Source: JALYNX01 sp040902845
GTDB taxonomy: Bacteria; Actinomycetota; Acidimicrobiia; Spongiisociales; ZC4RG35
Direction: 5' to 3'
Assembly (NCBI GenBank): GCA_040902845.1
Contig: JBBDWM010000024.1
Location: 1-64,000 of the forward strand
DNA: 64,000 nucleotides
The first letter of the stretch is position 1, and each line of letters starts with the position of its first letter. The notes below the pieces were generated by a model. The model made no database searches and was not told where the DNA came from. It worked only from the letters and a program-made list of their open reading frames with translations. Shown here in pieces: positions 39,363-47,705 of the stretch. The position numbers and the translations under genes were made by a program.

Positions 39363-39968
39363 ATGGAGCTAACCATCGGCGGCGACGGGCTGACCCGTTG
39401 TTGGTGGGGAGCAGAGACGGAGGTCTATCGGCTCTACCATGATACCGAGTGGGGCCATCCGGTGACCGAGGACCGGAGGTTGTTCGAGAAGATCTGCCTC
39501 GAGGGTTTCCAGGCCGGTCTGTCCTGGCTGACCATCCTCCGCAAACGCCCCAACTTCCGTGCCGGATTCGCCGATTTCGAGATCAAGACGGTGGCAGCGT
39601 TCGGAGAGGACGATGTTTCGCGTCTCCTCGCCGACGCCGGCATCGTGCGACACCAGGGCAAGATCCGCTCCACGATCAACAATGCCCAGCGCGCCCTGGA
39701 GCTCATCGAGGACAAGGGGACGCTCGCCACCTACTTCTGGGACTGGGCTGACCCAACTGATGAGCCGCCATTGGACATAGCCCCCACGACAGCCACCTCG
39801 AGCGCCATCTCCAAGGACCTGAAGAAACGTGGCTGGTCCTTCGTCGGCCCGACGACGATCTACGCGTTCATGCAAGCCATGGGGTTGGTCAACGACCATC
39901 TCGATGGTTGCCACATTCGGGACACCTGTGCCAAGGAACGACAACGGCTCTTGAGTCACAGTCGATAG
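39363..39968 (+). CDS. tag: DNA-3-methyladenine glycosylase I
   Basis: Tag excises 3-methyladenine from alkylated DNA. The 201-residue protein has the family start RCWWGAETEVYRLYHDTEWG, the FEKICLEGFQAGLSWLTIL helix-hairpin-helix region and a C-terminal HLDGCHIRD zinc-site block. TAGGGT lies 6 nt before the ATG, and its GTGGGG tail could also serve as a Shine-Dalgarno. It is followed 10 bp later by the YbdK-like gene. Confidence 0.94.
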   Translation: MELTIGGDGLTRCWWGAETEVYRLYHDTEWGHPVTEDRRLFEKICLEGFQAGLSWLTILRKRPNFRAGFADFEIKTVAAFGEDDVSRLLADAGIVRHQGKIRSTINNAQRALELIEDKGTLATYFWDWADPTDEPPLDIAPTTATSSAISKDLKKRGWSFVGPTTIYAFMQAMGLVNDHLDGCHIRDTCAKERQRLLSHSR

Positions 39969-39971
39969 ATT
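39966..39971 (+). promoter_or_regulatory. -10 element of the YbdK-like gene
   Basis: TAGATT overlaps the tag stop codon (TAG at 39966-39968) and ends 7 nt before the ATG at 39979; leaderless type, no Shine-Dalgarno. Confidence 0.45.
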
Positions 39972-39978
39972 CGCCTTC

Positions 39979-41112
39979 ATGATCGAACGCCCGGCTTTCA
40001 CCATCGGCATCGAAGAGGAGTATCTCGTCGTCGACCGGGAGTCACGTGATCTCCTCAGGAGCCCACCGCCCGAGATGTGGGACTCGTTGCGAGAGGTGCT
40101 CGGCCCGCAGGTGACTCCTGAGTTCCTCAAGGCGCAGATCGAGGTGGGAACCAAGGTGTGCACCCGGGTTCAGGACGCCCGCGAGGATCTCGCCAGTCTG
40201 AGAACGGACCTTTCGAGCGTGGTGAATGAGTACGGGGCAGCCATCATTGCCGCTTCCACCCATCCTTTCGCCAACTGGGCCGACCAGGAGACGACCGATC
40301 AGCCCCGATACATCAATCTGGCGGCCGACTACCAACAAGTGGCCCGCCAACTGGTGATCTGTGGGATGCATGTCCACGTCGGAATCGAAGATCCCCATCT
40401 CCGGATCGACCTGATGAACCAGGTGAAATACATGCTCCCCCATCTGCTGGCATTGACCACCTCGTCCCCCTTCTGGGCCGGTAGCCCAACCGGGCTTCTC
40501 GCCTATCGGCTGATCATCTTCAAGAACCTGCCACGGACCGGGCTCCCCCAGGATTTCGTCTCGTGGGGTGAGTACGAGCGGACCGTCGAGCTGATGATCG
40601 ACGCCGGGCTCATCGACAGCCCGAGCAGTCTGTGGTGGGACATTCGGCCCTCGGGCCGATACCCGACGCTCGAGATGCGAGTGAGTGATGTCTGCACCCG
40701 TCTCGACGACGCCATCACCGTGGCCGCCATCTACGTCTGTCTGCTGTCGATGTTGTTTCGCCTCAGGAAGCAGAACCAGAGATGGCGCACCTATCCCCCG
40801 TTTCTGATCGCAGAGAACATGTGGCGCGCCCAGCGCTACGGAACCGAAGGCTCTTTGGTTGATTTCGGCAAGGGTGAGTTGGTCCCTTTCCCCGATCTCG
40901 TCGAGGAGCTCATCGAGACCCTGGCCCAGGACTCGGTGGAGCTCGGTGTCCGCGACGAGGTCCGGCATGCACGGACCATCGTCCAACAGGGGACCAGCGC
41001 CCATCGTCAGCTCGCGACCTACGAGGCTGCGCTCGCCTCGGGAGCGAGTAACGACGATGCCCTACGTACGGTGGTCGACGGTCTGATCGAGGACACCCTT
41101 TTCGGCATCTGA
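39979..41112 (+). CDS. YbdK-type carboxylate-amine ligase (GCS2 family)
   Basis: The 377-residue protein belongs to glutamate-cysteine ligase family 2: FTIGIEEEYLVVDRESRDL at the N-terminus with the metal-binding Glu pair, CGMHVHVGI in the middle and LEMRVSDVCTRLDDAI for substrate binding. E. coli YbdK has weak gamma-glutamylcysteine ligase activity (established); the true substrate in actinobacteria is unclear. Actinobacteria usually make mycothiol, so glutathione synthesis is not assumed. Confidence 0.9.
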   Translation: MIERPAFTIGIEEEYLVVDRESRDLLRSPPPEMWDSLREVLGPQVTPEFLKAQIEVGTKVCTRVQDAREDLASLRTDLSSVVNEYGAAIIAASTHPFANWADQETTDQPRYINLAADYQQVARQLVICGMHVHVGIEDPHLRIDLMNQVKYMLPHLLALTTSSPFWAGSPTGLLAYRLIIFKNLPRTGLPQDFVSWGEYERTVELMIDAGLIDSPSSLWWDIRPSGRYPTLEMRVSDVCTRLDDAITVAAIYVCLLSMLFRLRKQNQRWRTYPPFLIAENMWRAQRYGTEGSLVDFGKGELVPFPDLVEELIETLAQDSVELGVRDEVRHARTIVQQGTSAHRQLATYEAALASGASNDDALRTVVDGLIEDTLFGI

Positions 41113-41159
41113 CGGGCCGCGGTACCGTTGCCAAGGCCCCAATCCGGAAGAAGAAAGCC

Positions 41160-41942
41160 TTGGCCCATCCCATTCGCATCGCCGTTCAACTGCAACCCCA
41201 ACACGCCGACTACTCCCAGATCAGGGCGGCAGTCGTCAAGGCCGAGGAGTTGGGAGCCGACATCGTGTTCAACTGGGACCACTTCTACCCACTCAGCGGC
41301 GATCCCGACGGGAAGCATTTCGAGTGTTGGACCATGCTTGCCTCGTGGGCCGAGATCACGGAGCGAGTTGAAATCGGCGCCCTGGTCACCTGCAACAGCT
41401 ACCGCAACCCGGATCTTTTGGCCGATATGGCGCGCACCGTCGATCATGCCTCGGAGGGCCGACTCATCTTCGGGATCGGGGCGGGATGGTTCGAACGGGA
41501 CTATGACGAGTACGGGTACGAATTCGGGACTGCCGGCTCCAGGCTGGCCGACCTGAGGGCAGCCCTACCCCGGATCGAAGCCCGGTGGCGCCAACTCAAC
41601 CCCGCCCCCACCCGGAAGATCCCGATCATGATCGGCGGCGGTGGCGAGAGAAAAACACTCCGCTACACCGCCGAACACGCCGACATCTGGCACGGTTTCG
41701 GACAAGCCGAGATCATCCGCCACAAGAACCAGGTCCTCGACGATTGGTGCCGGCAGTTGGGCCGGGATCCGTCCCAAATCGAACGATCCTGTGGCGCCAA
41801 CGCGCGCCGCCCTGAATCCGGTGACGCCTTCGTCGAAGCCGGCGCCAACCTGATCACCCTGGGTCTAGACGGGCGATCGGGTTACGACCTGGAGCCGGTG
41901 GTCGATTGGCTTGCGTGGCGAGACGAGAAGAACCGCGCCTGA
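41160..41942 (+). CDS. LLM-class (F420-dependent) oxidoreductase
   Basis: The 260-residue luciferase-like TIM-barrel protein starts at TTG 41160 with GAAGAAAG upstream. Blocks IRIAVQLQPQHADYSQI, NWDHFYPL, ALVTCNSYRNPDLLADMARTVDHASEGRLIFGIGAGWFERDY and IPIMIGGGGERKTLR are typical of actinobacterial members predicted to use F420. It ends 6 bp before the convergent lgt stop. The substrate is not known. Confidence 0.9.
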   Translation: MAHPIRIAVQLQPQHADYSQIRAAVVKAEELGADIVFNWDHFYPLSGDPDGKHFECWTMLASWAEITERVEIGALVTCNSYRNPDLLADMARTVDHASEGRLIFGIGAGWFERDYDEYGYEFGTAGSRLADLRAALPRIEARWRQLNPAPTRKIPIMIGGGGERKTLRYTAEHADIWHGFGQAEIIRHKNQVLDDWCRQLGRDPSQIERSCGANARRPESGDAFVEAGANLITLGLDGRSGYDLEPVVDWLAWRDEKNRA

Positions 41943-41948
41943 CCGAAG

Positions 41949-42815
41949 CTAGACGCTCACCAGCGCCTTGTCGGCGTCGGCCGAGACGAATTCTTGCGTC
42001 CTGTCCAGCCACCAAATCATCACGACGCCACCGACGCCTGCAGCGAGACCGCTCAGTTGATTCCAGGTGAATCCCCCAACCACCGCGTCCCCCATCCCGA
42101 AACGCAGGCCGTCGAGAAGGAAGCGCTGGAAGCCATACCAGGCGACCCAGATGAAGAAGAGTTGGCCGTAGTGAAGCCGGAAGCGGCGGTAGACCAAGAA
42201 GAGGACACCCAGCAGCACCGCGGCGCCGATCAGGTCGTAGAGGGCCACATGGTGATAGATCCCACAAAACCCGTCGGCACCAACCGTCGACTCGGTGCAC
42301 TCCAGGCCGTTGTGCTGGGGGGCCACGTCGTAACCGGGTCGGATCCCGTAACCCCACCACGCGGTCGTCGCCCTGCCCAGATGCTCGACAATGGCAAGGT
42401 CACCGATCCTCCCTACGACGGTGCCCAGCGCCAGTCCGAACGATGATGCATCCAGTGTGGCCAGGACCGGCATCCCCAACTGACGCATCCGCCACCCACC
42501 GGCGAGGATGCCTCCCAGGAACCCACCCATGATCGAGAAGTTCCCCGCGATCGGATTCAATGCCTCGAGCAACGGGGTGTCGCCCATGATTTGAGCCGGG
42601 GCGGTGGAATAGCGGGCACCGAGCAGGGCTCCGATCAGGCCCCAGGTCAGGCATGACTGGTACTTCACCGTGTCGAAGCCACGTTTCTTCAACTCCCGGG
42701 TGGCGATCCAGGCACCGGCCACGAACCCGAGAGCGGCAAACACCCCGTGCAGGGAGAAGTTGATCGGGCCCAGCTCCCAGATCGGGATCGGTGGATAAGT
42801 GATCACGGCAAGCAT
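41949..42815 (-). CDS. lgt: Prolipoprotein diacylglyceryl transferase, with a divergent signature loop
   Basis: Lgt transfers diacylglycerol from phosphatidylglycerol to the lipobox cysteine. The 288-residue protein has about seven helices, LHGVFAALGFVAG at the N-terminus and the essential Arg region. The signature, usually GRIGNFINGELYG, reads GRIGDLAIVEHLG here, so the Asn residues are replaced while Glu is retained. At least six lipoproteins are encoded in this window, so an Lgt must exist; whether this copy is the active one is less sure. TACCCT lies 8 nt upstream of the ATG. Confidence 0.82.
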   Translation of the reverse strand: MLAVITYPPIPIWELGPINFSLHGVFAALGFVAGAWIATRELKKRGFDTVKYQSCLTWGLIGALLGARYSTAPAQIMGDTPLLEALNPIAGNFSIMGGFLGGILAGGWRMRQLGMPVLATLDASSFGLALGTVVGRIGDLAIVEHLGRATTAWWGYGIRPGYDVAPQHNGLECTESTVGADGFCGIYHHVALYDLIGAAVLLGVLFLVYRRFRLHYGQLFFIWVAWYGFQRFLLDGLRFGMGDAVVGGFTWNQLSGLAAGVGGVVMIWWLDRTQEFVSADADKALVSV

Positions 42816-42825
42816 GGAAGGGGAG

Positions 42826-42954
42826 GGTACTTGGTACTCAGTACTGGGTACTTAGACCAGACCGAGTCGCAATACGCAATACGCAATACGCAAAACCAAA
42901 ACGCAATACGCAAAACGCAAAACGGTGAACGGTCAACGGCGAACGGTCAACGGT
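42826..42954 (+). repeat. Heptamer-repeat tract C upstream of a membrane protein gene
   Basis: 42826-42855 carries repeated GGTACTT/GGTACTC-like units. 42868-42954 reads on the plus strand CGCAATA three times, CGCAAAA with an irregular CCAAAA, CGCAATA, CGCAAAA twice, CGGTGAA, CGGTCAA, CGGCGAA, CGGTCAA, CGG. The order of unit types matches tract A, and the tract points toward the gene at 42997. Confidence 0.88.
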
Positions 42955-42982
42955 CTCGGCCAAAGTCGGCCGGCATTGGAGT

Positions 42983-42988
42983 TAAAGT
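42983..42988 (+). promoter_or_regulatory. -10 element of the membrane protein gene
   Basis: TAAAGT ends 8 nt before the GTG at 42997, with no Shine-Dalgarno. The heptamer tract lies immediately upstream, about where activators would bind. Confidence 0.45.
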
Positions 42989-42996
42989 CCCGCAAC

Positions 42997-44151
42997 GTGA
43001 GCGATCTGCTGCCGACTGTGGCTGCCGCCTTGAACACACCTGAGAGTCTCATCCGACGATCCGCCGCTGCCCGGGCCGCCGCCAACGGCACGACGATCGA
43101 CGAAGTGCTGGCTGCATGGGCCGGAGGCGCCCCAATCGTCACCGTGACACCGGCACCGCCCCCGGAAGCCGCCGCGGAGCCCACCCCGTCGCCTGCACCC
43201 GTGGCCGCCGCCTCCGTGATCGAGGTCCCAGCCCCGGTTGCCGTGGCCGTCGAACCCGCACCGGAGCCGGTGGCGCCCATCGAACCGGTTCCCCTCTCCA
43301 CGAGAATCCGGAGTGCCAGCAGGGTCGGCGCCTGGACAGGGTCAGTCCTCGGCCTCACCGGTTTCCTGATCGCTACCACCTGGTGGGCGCAGAACGCCAC
43401 CGTCATCGGTGGGGGCCCTTACACCCCGGTGATTCAGGCCACATCGACCTCGGTCATCATCGGTGTCGCCCTGGTCAGCATCGTCTTTGGCGCCATCACC
43501 GCCGGGATATCCCGCGCCTCGGCAGCGTGGGCCCATCCCGGAATGCAACTCAGAAACTCCGCGGCTTCTACCGGGTGGTTGGGCGCCCTGATCGGCTTGC
43601 CTCTCGGTGTCGGGGCGGCGGCAATTTTGACGAGTGGCTTCGGGACGCCAGTTGAGGGTATCGAAGGCATGGTGCAACTCCCCGTGCTCCCGACGCTTGC
43701 GGTGATGCTTCTCGGTGGGGCTGTTCTAGGTGGGATCACCGCCGCCGCGACCCAGTCGGTGGCGGTCCCGGTAGCCGTGGCCGGTGACTCCGATGAGATC
43801 GCCAAGGTAAAGAGTCGTCTGGGGGGAGCACTGACGATTCCCGCCGTGGGGCTGCTCATCCTCGTGTCGCTGGTGCTCCCCTTTGCCTGGGCCCTTATCG
43901 AGTCGAGTCACCTGACGTCAGGAGGAGCGGCCGTGGTGGCGATAATCACCGCCCTCGGTATCCTCGGGTTCGCCTCCCTCGCCGGAACCCGGCCCAATGT
44001 CAAGATCAGCCTCGGCGAAGCCATGGTCGCCCTGATCGGGATCGCCACCGTCCTCCTAATCGTCTTCGCGGTATTGCTCGCTCGAAGCGCTGGAGAGGGA
44101 CAAGAAGAGGAAACAGGCGAAGAGGCCGCAGTGGCTCTCATCCTCGAGTAG
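42997..44151 (+). CDS. Polytopic membrane protein with Ala/Pro-rich N-terminal extension (unknown)
   Basis: From GTG at 42997 the protein has 384 residues. Residues 1-45 form a small helical unit (LLPTVAAALNTPESLIRRSAAARAAANG, then DEVLAAWAGG); 46-100 are a flexible Ala/Pro/Val-rich linker; from about 110 there are roughly seven to eight membrane helices ending in an acidic tail. No known family recognised. The N-terminal unit resembles small protein-binding helices, suggesting a cytoplasmic partner (inference). Confidence 0.8.
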   Translation: MSDLLPTVAAALNTPESLIRRSAAARAAANGTTIDEVLAAWAGGAPIVTVTPAPPPEAAAEPTPSPAPVAAASVIEVPAPVAVAVEPAPEPVAPIEPVPLSTRIRSASRVGAWTGSVLGLTGFLIATTWWAQNATVIGGGPYTPVIQATSTSVIIGVALVSIVFGAITAGISRASAAWAHPGMQLRNSAASTGWLGALIGLPLGVGAAAILTSGFGTPVEGIEGMVQLPVLPTLAVMLLGGAVLGGITAAATQSVAVPVAVAGDSDEIAKVKSRLGGALTIPAVGLLILVSLVLPFAWALIESSHLTSGGAAVVAIITALGILGFASLAGTRPNVKISLGEAMVALIGIATVLLIVFAVLLARSAGEGQEEETGEEAAVALILE

Positions 44152-44177
44152 GGCGGCTCACTTCTGGAGGGAACTGT

Positions 44178-45137
44178 CTAGGTCGTATTCACCGACCCGG
44201 AGAAATCACCGAGGGCCAGGGCATCGCGCACCGACTCGGCGATCTCCCTCGCCACCAGTTCCTGGGCTTCCACGGTTGACGCCCCGAGATGGGGTGTCAA
44301 CACCACGTTGGGCAGATCGAGAAGTGGGCTGTCCGGTGAGAGCGGCTCGGACTCGAAGACATCGAGAGCCGCGCCGGCGAGGTGACCGTCGATCAACGCC
44401 TGGGCAAGTGCCTCCTCATCGATCACACCCCCCCTCGAGACGTTGACCAAGAACGCGCCCGGCTTCATATGGGATATGGCGTCCTCGTCGATCAGGTGCA
44501 GGGTCTCATCGGTGAGGGGGACGTGGAGAGAGATGATGTCCCCGTGAGTCAGGACCTCGTCGAGTCCGGTCAGAGCAAGGCCAAGGTCGTCTGCGCGTTC
44601 CGTGGTCAGATAGGGGTCGTAGACAAGGACTCTCATCCCAAAGGCCCGGCACCGAATGGCAACCTCGCTCCCGATCCGACCGGCCCCGACCAGGCCCAGG
44701 GTGCGGTCCTTGAGCTGCACACCCCTCAGACGCGAGCGCTCCCATTTCCCGGCGCGCATAGATCGGTCCGCCTCCGCCACCCGTCGGACAACCGAGAGGA
44801 TCAATGCCATCGTGAGCTCGGCCGCAGCCACCGTATTGCCGGCTGGGGAGTTGAGGACTGCGATTCCCCGTTCGGTCGCCGCCGAAAGATCGATATTGTC
44901 CACCCCGACCCCGGCCCTTCCAACGACTTTGAGCCGCGGGCCGTACGCCAACATCTCCCGGGTCACCTTGGTGGCGCTTCTGACCACCAGCCCGTCGGCA
45001 TCGGCCAGGGCCGCCTGAAAGGCATCGGTCGCCGAGTCGTCGATCCGGATGACCTGAAATCGATCGTCCTCCAGCAACGGAGCCAGACCCGACTCGGAGA
45101 CGTGGTCGGTGACCACGACTCTGAAATGGTCACTCAT
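44178..45137 (-). CDS. serA: D-3-phosphoglycerate dehydrogenase, short form without ACT domain
   Basis: The enzyme oxidises 3-phosphoglycerate to phosphohydroxypyruvate, the first step of serine synthesis. The 319-residue protein has the 2-hydroxyacid dehydrogenase layout: NAD site GLVGAGRIGSEVA, catalytic Arg in NVSRGGVIDEEAL and His in LTPHLGAST. It lacks the C-terminal ACT and ASB domains, so serine feedback in the usual manner is not expected. Its start overlaps the aminotransferase stop by 4 bp, and this pairing supports serine synthesis over other hydroxyacid substrates. Confidence 0.88.
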   Translation of the reverse strand: MSDHFRVVVTDHVSESGLAPLLEDDRFQVIRIDDSATDAFQAALADADGLVVRSATKVTREMLAYGPRLKVVGRAGVGVDNIDLSAATERGIAVLNSPAGNTVAAAELTMALILSVVRRVAEADRSMRAGKWERSRLRGVQLKDRTLGLVGAGRIGSEVAIRCRAFGMRVLVYDPYLTTERADDLGLALTGLDEVLTHGDIISLHVPLTDETLHLIDEDAISHMKPGAFLVNVSRGGVIDEEALAQALIDGHLAGAALDVFESEPLSPDSPLLDLPNVVLTPHLGASTVEAQELVAREIAESVRDALALGDFSGSVNTT

Positions 45138-46231
45138 CGGATGACTGCTTCCAGGTCGTCGAGAAGGAGGTTCAACTCGGAGACGGTGCGGTCACCCATG
45201 TGCCCGATCCGGATCGTGGTCTCCTTTAGCTTCCCGTAGCCCGAGCCGATCACCCAATTTCGCTCTTTCATGCCCGCCACGACATCGGGACCGGCGAGTC
45301 GCGGTGGGAGGCTGATGCAGGACACTGTTGGCGAGCGATGACCTTCGGGGGCAAACGGCGCCAACCCCAGTCCAGACATGTCATCGATCCACTCGAGCGT
45401 TCGCTCCCGCATCGCCGTGTGACGCTTCCACCGCGTCTCGATGCCCTCGGCGAGGATCCTCTCCAACTGCAACCGCAACGCGTACATCAGCGAGATCGCC
45501 GGTGTGGCCGGAGTTTGCAGAGCCTCCAGACTCCGGGTCAATGCAATCAGATCGAAATAGACACCTTTGTCGGACAGGGTGGCGGAACGCTCCAGCATCG
45601 CATCGGAGGCAACCCCGAAGGCCATGCCCGGCGGCAGCGCCAGGGCTTTCTGCGAACCGGTGAGCACCCAATCGAGAAGCCAATCGTCGGTGCGAACCTC
45701 GGTGCCACAGACTCCGGTGACCGAATCCACCAGCAGAAGGGCGCGCTCGTCGCCTGCCACCACCTGGGCCAGGCCTTCCAGGTCCTGGAGGACCCCGGTG
45801 GAGGTCTCCGAATGAGTGACGGTGACCGCGTCATAGACACCTGAGGCCAATCGATCGGCGAGTCCTGCGGGGAGGTGATATTCACCCCACGGCACCTCCC
45901 ATACATCGACGTTCCGCCCACAGGCTGTCGCGATGTCGACAAATCTCTTGGAGAACGCCCCATTGACCAGGGAGAGAACCTTGCCGTCTCCTACCCCGTT
46001 CCTGATCCCGGCCTCCATCAACCCAGTGGCCGAGGAGGTCGAGATGATCACGGGTCGCTCGGTGAGGAAGACCTGTTTCAGACCGACCTGGATCTCGGCG
46101 ATCAGGTCCTGGATCGCCGATCCCCGATGACCGATCATGGGATGGGTTTGGGCAGCCAGCACCTCGGAATCCACCTCAGTGGGCCCGGGTAGGAAGAACC
46201 GACCAATCGACGTGGTTGCGTGCTGCCTCAA
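45134..46231 (-). CDS. Class V aminotransferase, probable phosphoserine aminotransferase-type
   Basis: The 365-residue PLP enzyme of the alanine-glyoxylate/SerC group has the PLP lysine in TGSQKALALPPG (Lys195) and FFLPGPTEVDSEVL at the N-terminus. Coupling to serA suggests that it converts phosphohydroxypyruvate to phosphoserine; soluble hydrogenase-like paralogues with this activity are known in other phyla. Alanine-glyoxylate aminotransferase is the alternative. TTG at 46231 is taken as start; no strong Shine-Dalgarno is seen. Confidence 0.85.
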   Translation of the reverse strand: MRQHATTSIGRFFLPGPTEVDSEVLAAQTHPMIGHRGSAIQDLIAEIQVGLKQVFLTERPVIISTSSATGLMEAGIRNGVGDGKVLSLVNGAFSKRFVDIATACGRNVDVWEVPWGEYHLPAGLADRLASGVYDAVTVTHSETSTGVLQDLEGLAQVVAGDERALLLVDSVTGVCGTEVRTDDWLLDWVLTGSQKALALPPGMAFGVASDAMLERSATLSDKGVYFDLIALTRSLEALQTPATPAISLMYALRLQLERILAEGIETRWKRHTAMRERTLEWIDDMSGLGLAPFAPEGHRSPTVSCISLPPRLAGPDVVAGMKERNWVIGSGYGKLKETTIRIGHMGDRTVSELNLLLDDLEAVIR

Positions 46232-46261
46232 GATATGTGCTCCGTTGGTTCCGAGCCCCCG

Positions 46262-46591
46262 CTATCCGTCGGCCAGGCTCAATGCGAACCGGACGTTATC
46301 CACCAACTCCCAACCGACCAATATCGGCTGGCCGCTGAGTCGATGCTCACGAAGGTGGGGGAGCGCAAATTCGTAGTCACCGTCGTCCACTGGAAGAAAC
46401 AGCCACTCCTCACCCTCGACCAGCACCGAGAACGAGATCACCTGCTCCAGGCTTCCTTCGACGGAGATGACAACCCCCCGAGCGGTGCCCGAGGTTTGGG
46501 TGCAGGCCATGACCGCCACGAGCGCCACGATTCCGGTCAATCGGGCCGCGGAATTCAGAAGGTGGCGGTCGGCGACCTTGGCCGCGGTCAA
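46262..46591 (-). CDS. Small lipoprotein at the end of the cytochrome oxidase operon
   Basis: From TTG at 46591 (overlapping the ctaG stop as TTGA, with GAGGGCGGG before it) the 109-residue protein has a signal peptide TGIVALVAVMAC with Cys as the lipidation site and a mature domain of about 80 residues with beta strands (GVVISVEGSLEQVISFSVLVEGEEWLF). No family recognised. Context suggests a role in, or next to, oxidase assembly. It ends 30 bp before the serC-like gene, which may be read from the same transcript. Confidence 0.72.
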   Translation of the reverse strand: MTAAKVADRHLLNSAARLTGIVALVAVMACTQTSGTARGVVISVEGSLEQVISFSVLVEGEEWLFLPVDDGDYEFALPHLREHRLSGQPILVGWELVDNVRFALSLADG

Positions 46592-47397
46592 CCCGCCCTC
46601 AGCGACGATTCCAACCTCTCCCAGTCCCGCTCCTGCTTGGTCCAGCGGAACCAGATCACCGCAATGGTCCCCCACAACAAAAATCCTCCTCCCAGCTTCA
46701 TGATGACGCCGGCGATCGTCTGGTCGGCCACCGCGGTGAGGCCGTAGGCGAGGGCAGCGTCGCCATAGACCGGGTAGATCGGGACCGAGGAAAAGGTGAG
46801 AAACGAAGCCGGGACGGTAGGAAGCAGGGACTGGAGGAACAGATAGAGCATCTGGGCGGGCGGGGTAAGACGCGGGATCGCCGCGGTAGGCGAGAAGATC
46901 GGGAGCCACATGAGGATCGCCGCACCGAACAGCCAGGCGTGGACAAAGAAATGAATCGACCGACTGGTCAGCATCCAGCCCACCAGTTCGGGCCAGTGGA
47001 TCAGGATAAACGTGGCGTTGAAGATGACGAACGCCGCCACCGGTCGTGCCAGGGGCCGCAACAGTCGCGCCACCTTCGGGTGTCCGAATGTGGCGTCACC
47101 CAGCCAGCGCGGACAGCCCCGAAGCAGCAAAGGCGGCACCACCAGGGCAAGGACCATGTGCTCGATCATGTGCAGGGTGAACAAGGCAGTCTCCCCGATG
47201 TCGTGGATCGGCCACCCGGAGACCACCAAGAGCAGAGCGAGGGCCCCATACCACTGCCAGCGCTGGCCCGCCGTCGCCCGGGGCGCTTCGGGGGCCATCA
47301 GCGGCCGGAGACGCTTGTCGGCGTACCAGTACCCGAAACCGAGGACGAAGACCAACAGCCACAGGTCGAAGTGTGGGTGCCAGGGAGGCAACGGCAT
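46588..47397 (-). CDS. ctaG: Cytochrome c oxidase assembly protein CtaG (caa3 type)
   Basis: The 269-residue polytopic protein has about seven helices and conserved His pairs in FTLHMIEHMVLALVVPPLLL and SIHFFVHAWLFGAAILMWLPI, as in the Bacillus-type CtaG family thought to aid copper insertion into the oxidase. It is unrelated to the Cox11-type CtaG of proteobacteria. Its start shares one base with the ctaF stop (TGATG). Confidence 0.93.
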   Translation of the reverse strand: MPLPPWHPHFDLWLLVFVLGFGYWYADKRLRPLMAPEAPRATAGQRWQWYGALALLLVVSGWPIHDIGETALFTLHMIEHMVLALVVPPLLLRGCPRWLGDATFGHPKVARLLRPLARPVAAFVIFNATFILIHWPELVGWMLTSRSIHFFVHAWLFGAAILMWLPIFSPTAAIPRLTPPAQMLYLFLQSLLPTVPASFLTFSSVPIYPVYGDAALAYGLTAVADQTIAGVIMKLGGGFLLWGTIAVIWFRWTKQERDWERLESSLRAG

Positions 47398-47705
47398 CAG
47401 GATCCCCTGATGACCAGGACTCCCAGGGCGGCCAGGACCACGGTGTAGAGAGAAGCGGCCAGCACGAAGCCGCCGGTGAAGAAGCGGCTCAGGGTCGACT
47501 TCTCGTACCGGAGATGCATATAGAAGGCCACGACGATCACGAACTTCAGCGTGGCCAGGATGATGAGTGAGATGGCGTTCAGGGCGCCCAAGTCGTAGGA
47601 CTTGTTCACGTAGTACATACCCACCTCGATGGCGGTGAGTACCCCCAACAGCACCGCGATCTTCCAGTATTGGGCCGGTGTCGGGTGGTGATGCTCCGCG
47701 GTCAT
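47397..47705 (-). CDS. ctaF: Cytochrome c oxidase subunit IV
   Basis: The 102-residue protein has three membrane helices and the prokaryotic subunit IV pattern (TAIEVGMYYVN, LATLKFVIVVAFYMHLRYE). Subunit IV stabilises the oxidase core and assists CuB assembly. It overlaps ctaE by 4 bp (ATGA). Confidence 0.92.
   Translation of the reverse strand: MTAEHHHPTPAQYWKIAVLLGVLTAIEVGMYYVNKSYDLGALNAISLIILATLKFVIVVAFYMHLRYEKSTLSRFFTGGFVLAASLYTVVLAALGVLVIRGS

Noticed and set aside
39979..41112. Assigning glutathione synthesis to the YbdK-type ligase
   Set aside because: No glutathione synthetase is nearby and actinobacteria generally use mycothiol; the family call is kept without a pathway.
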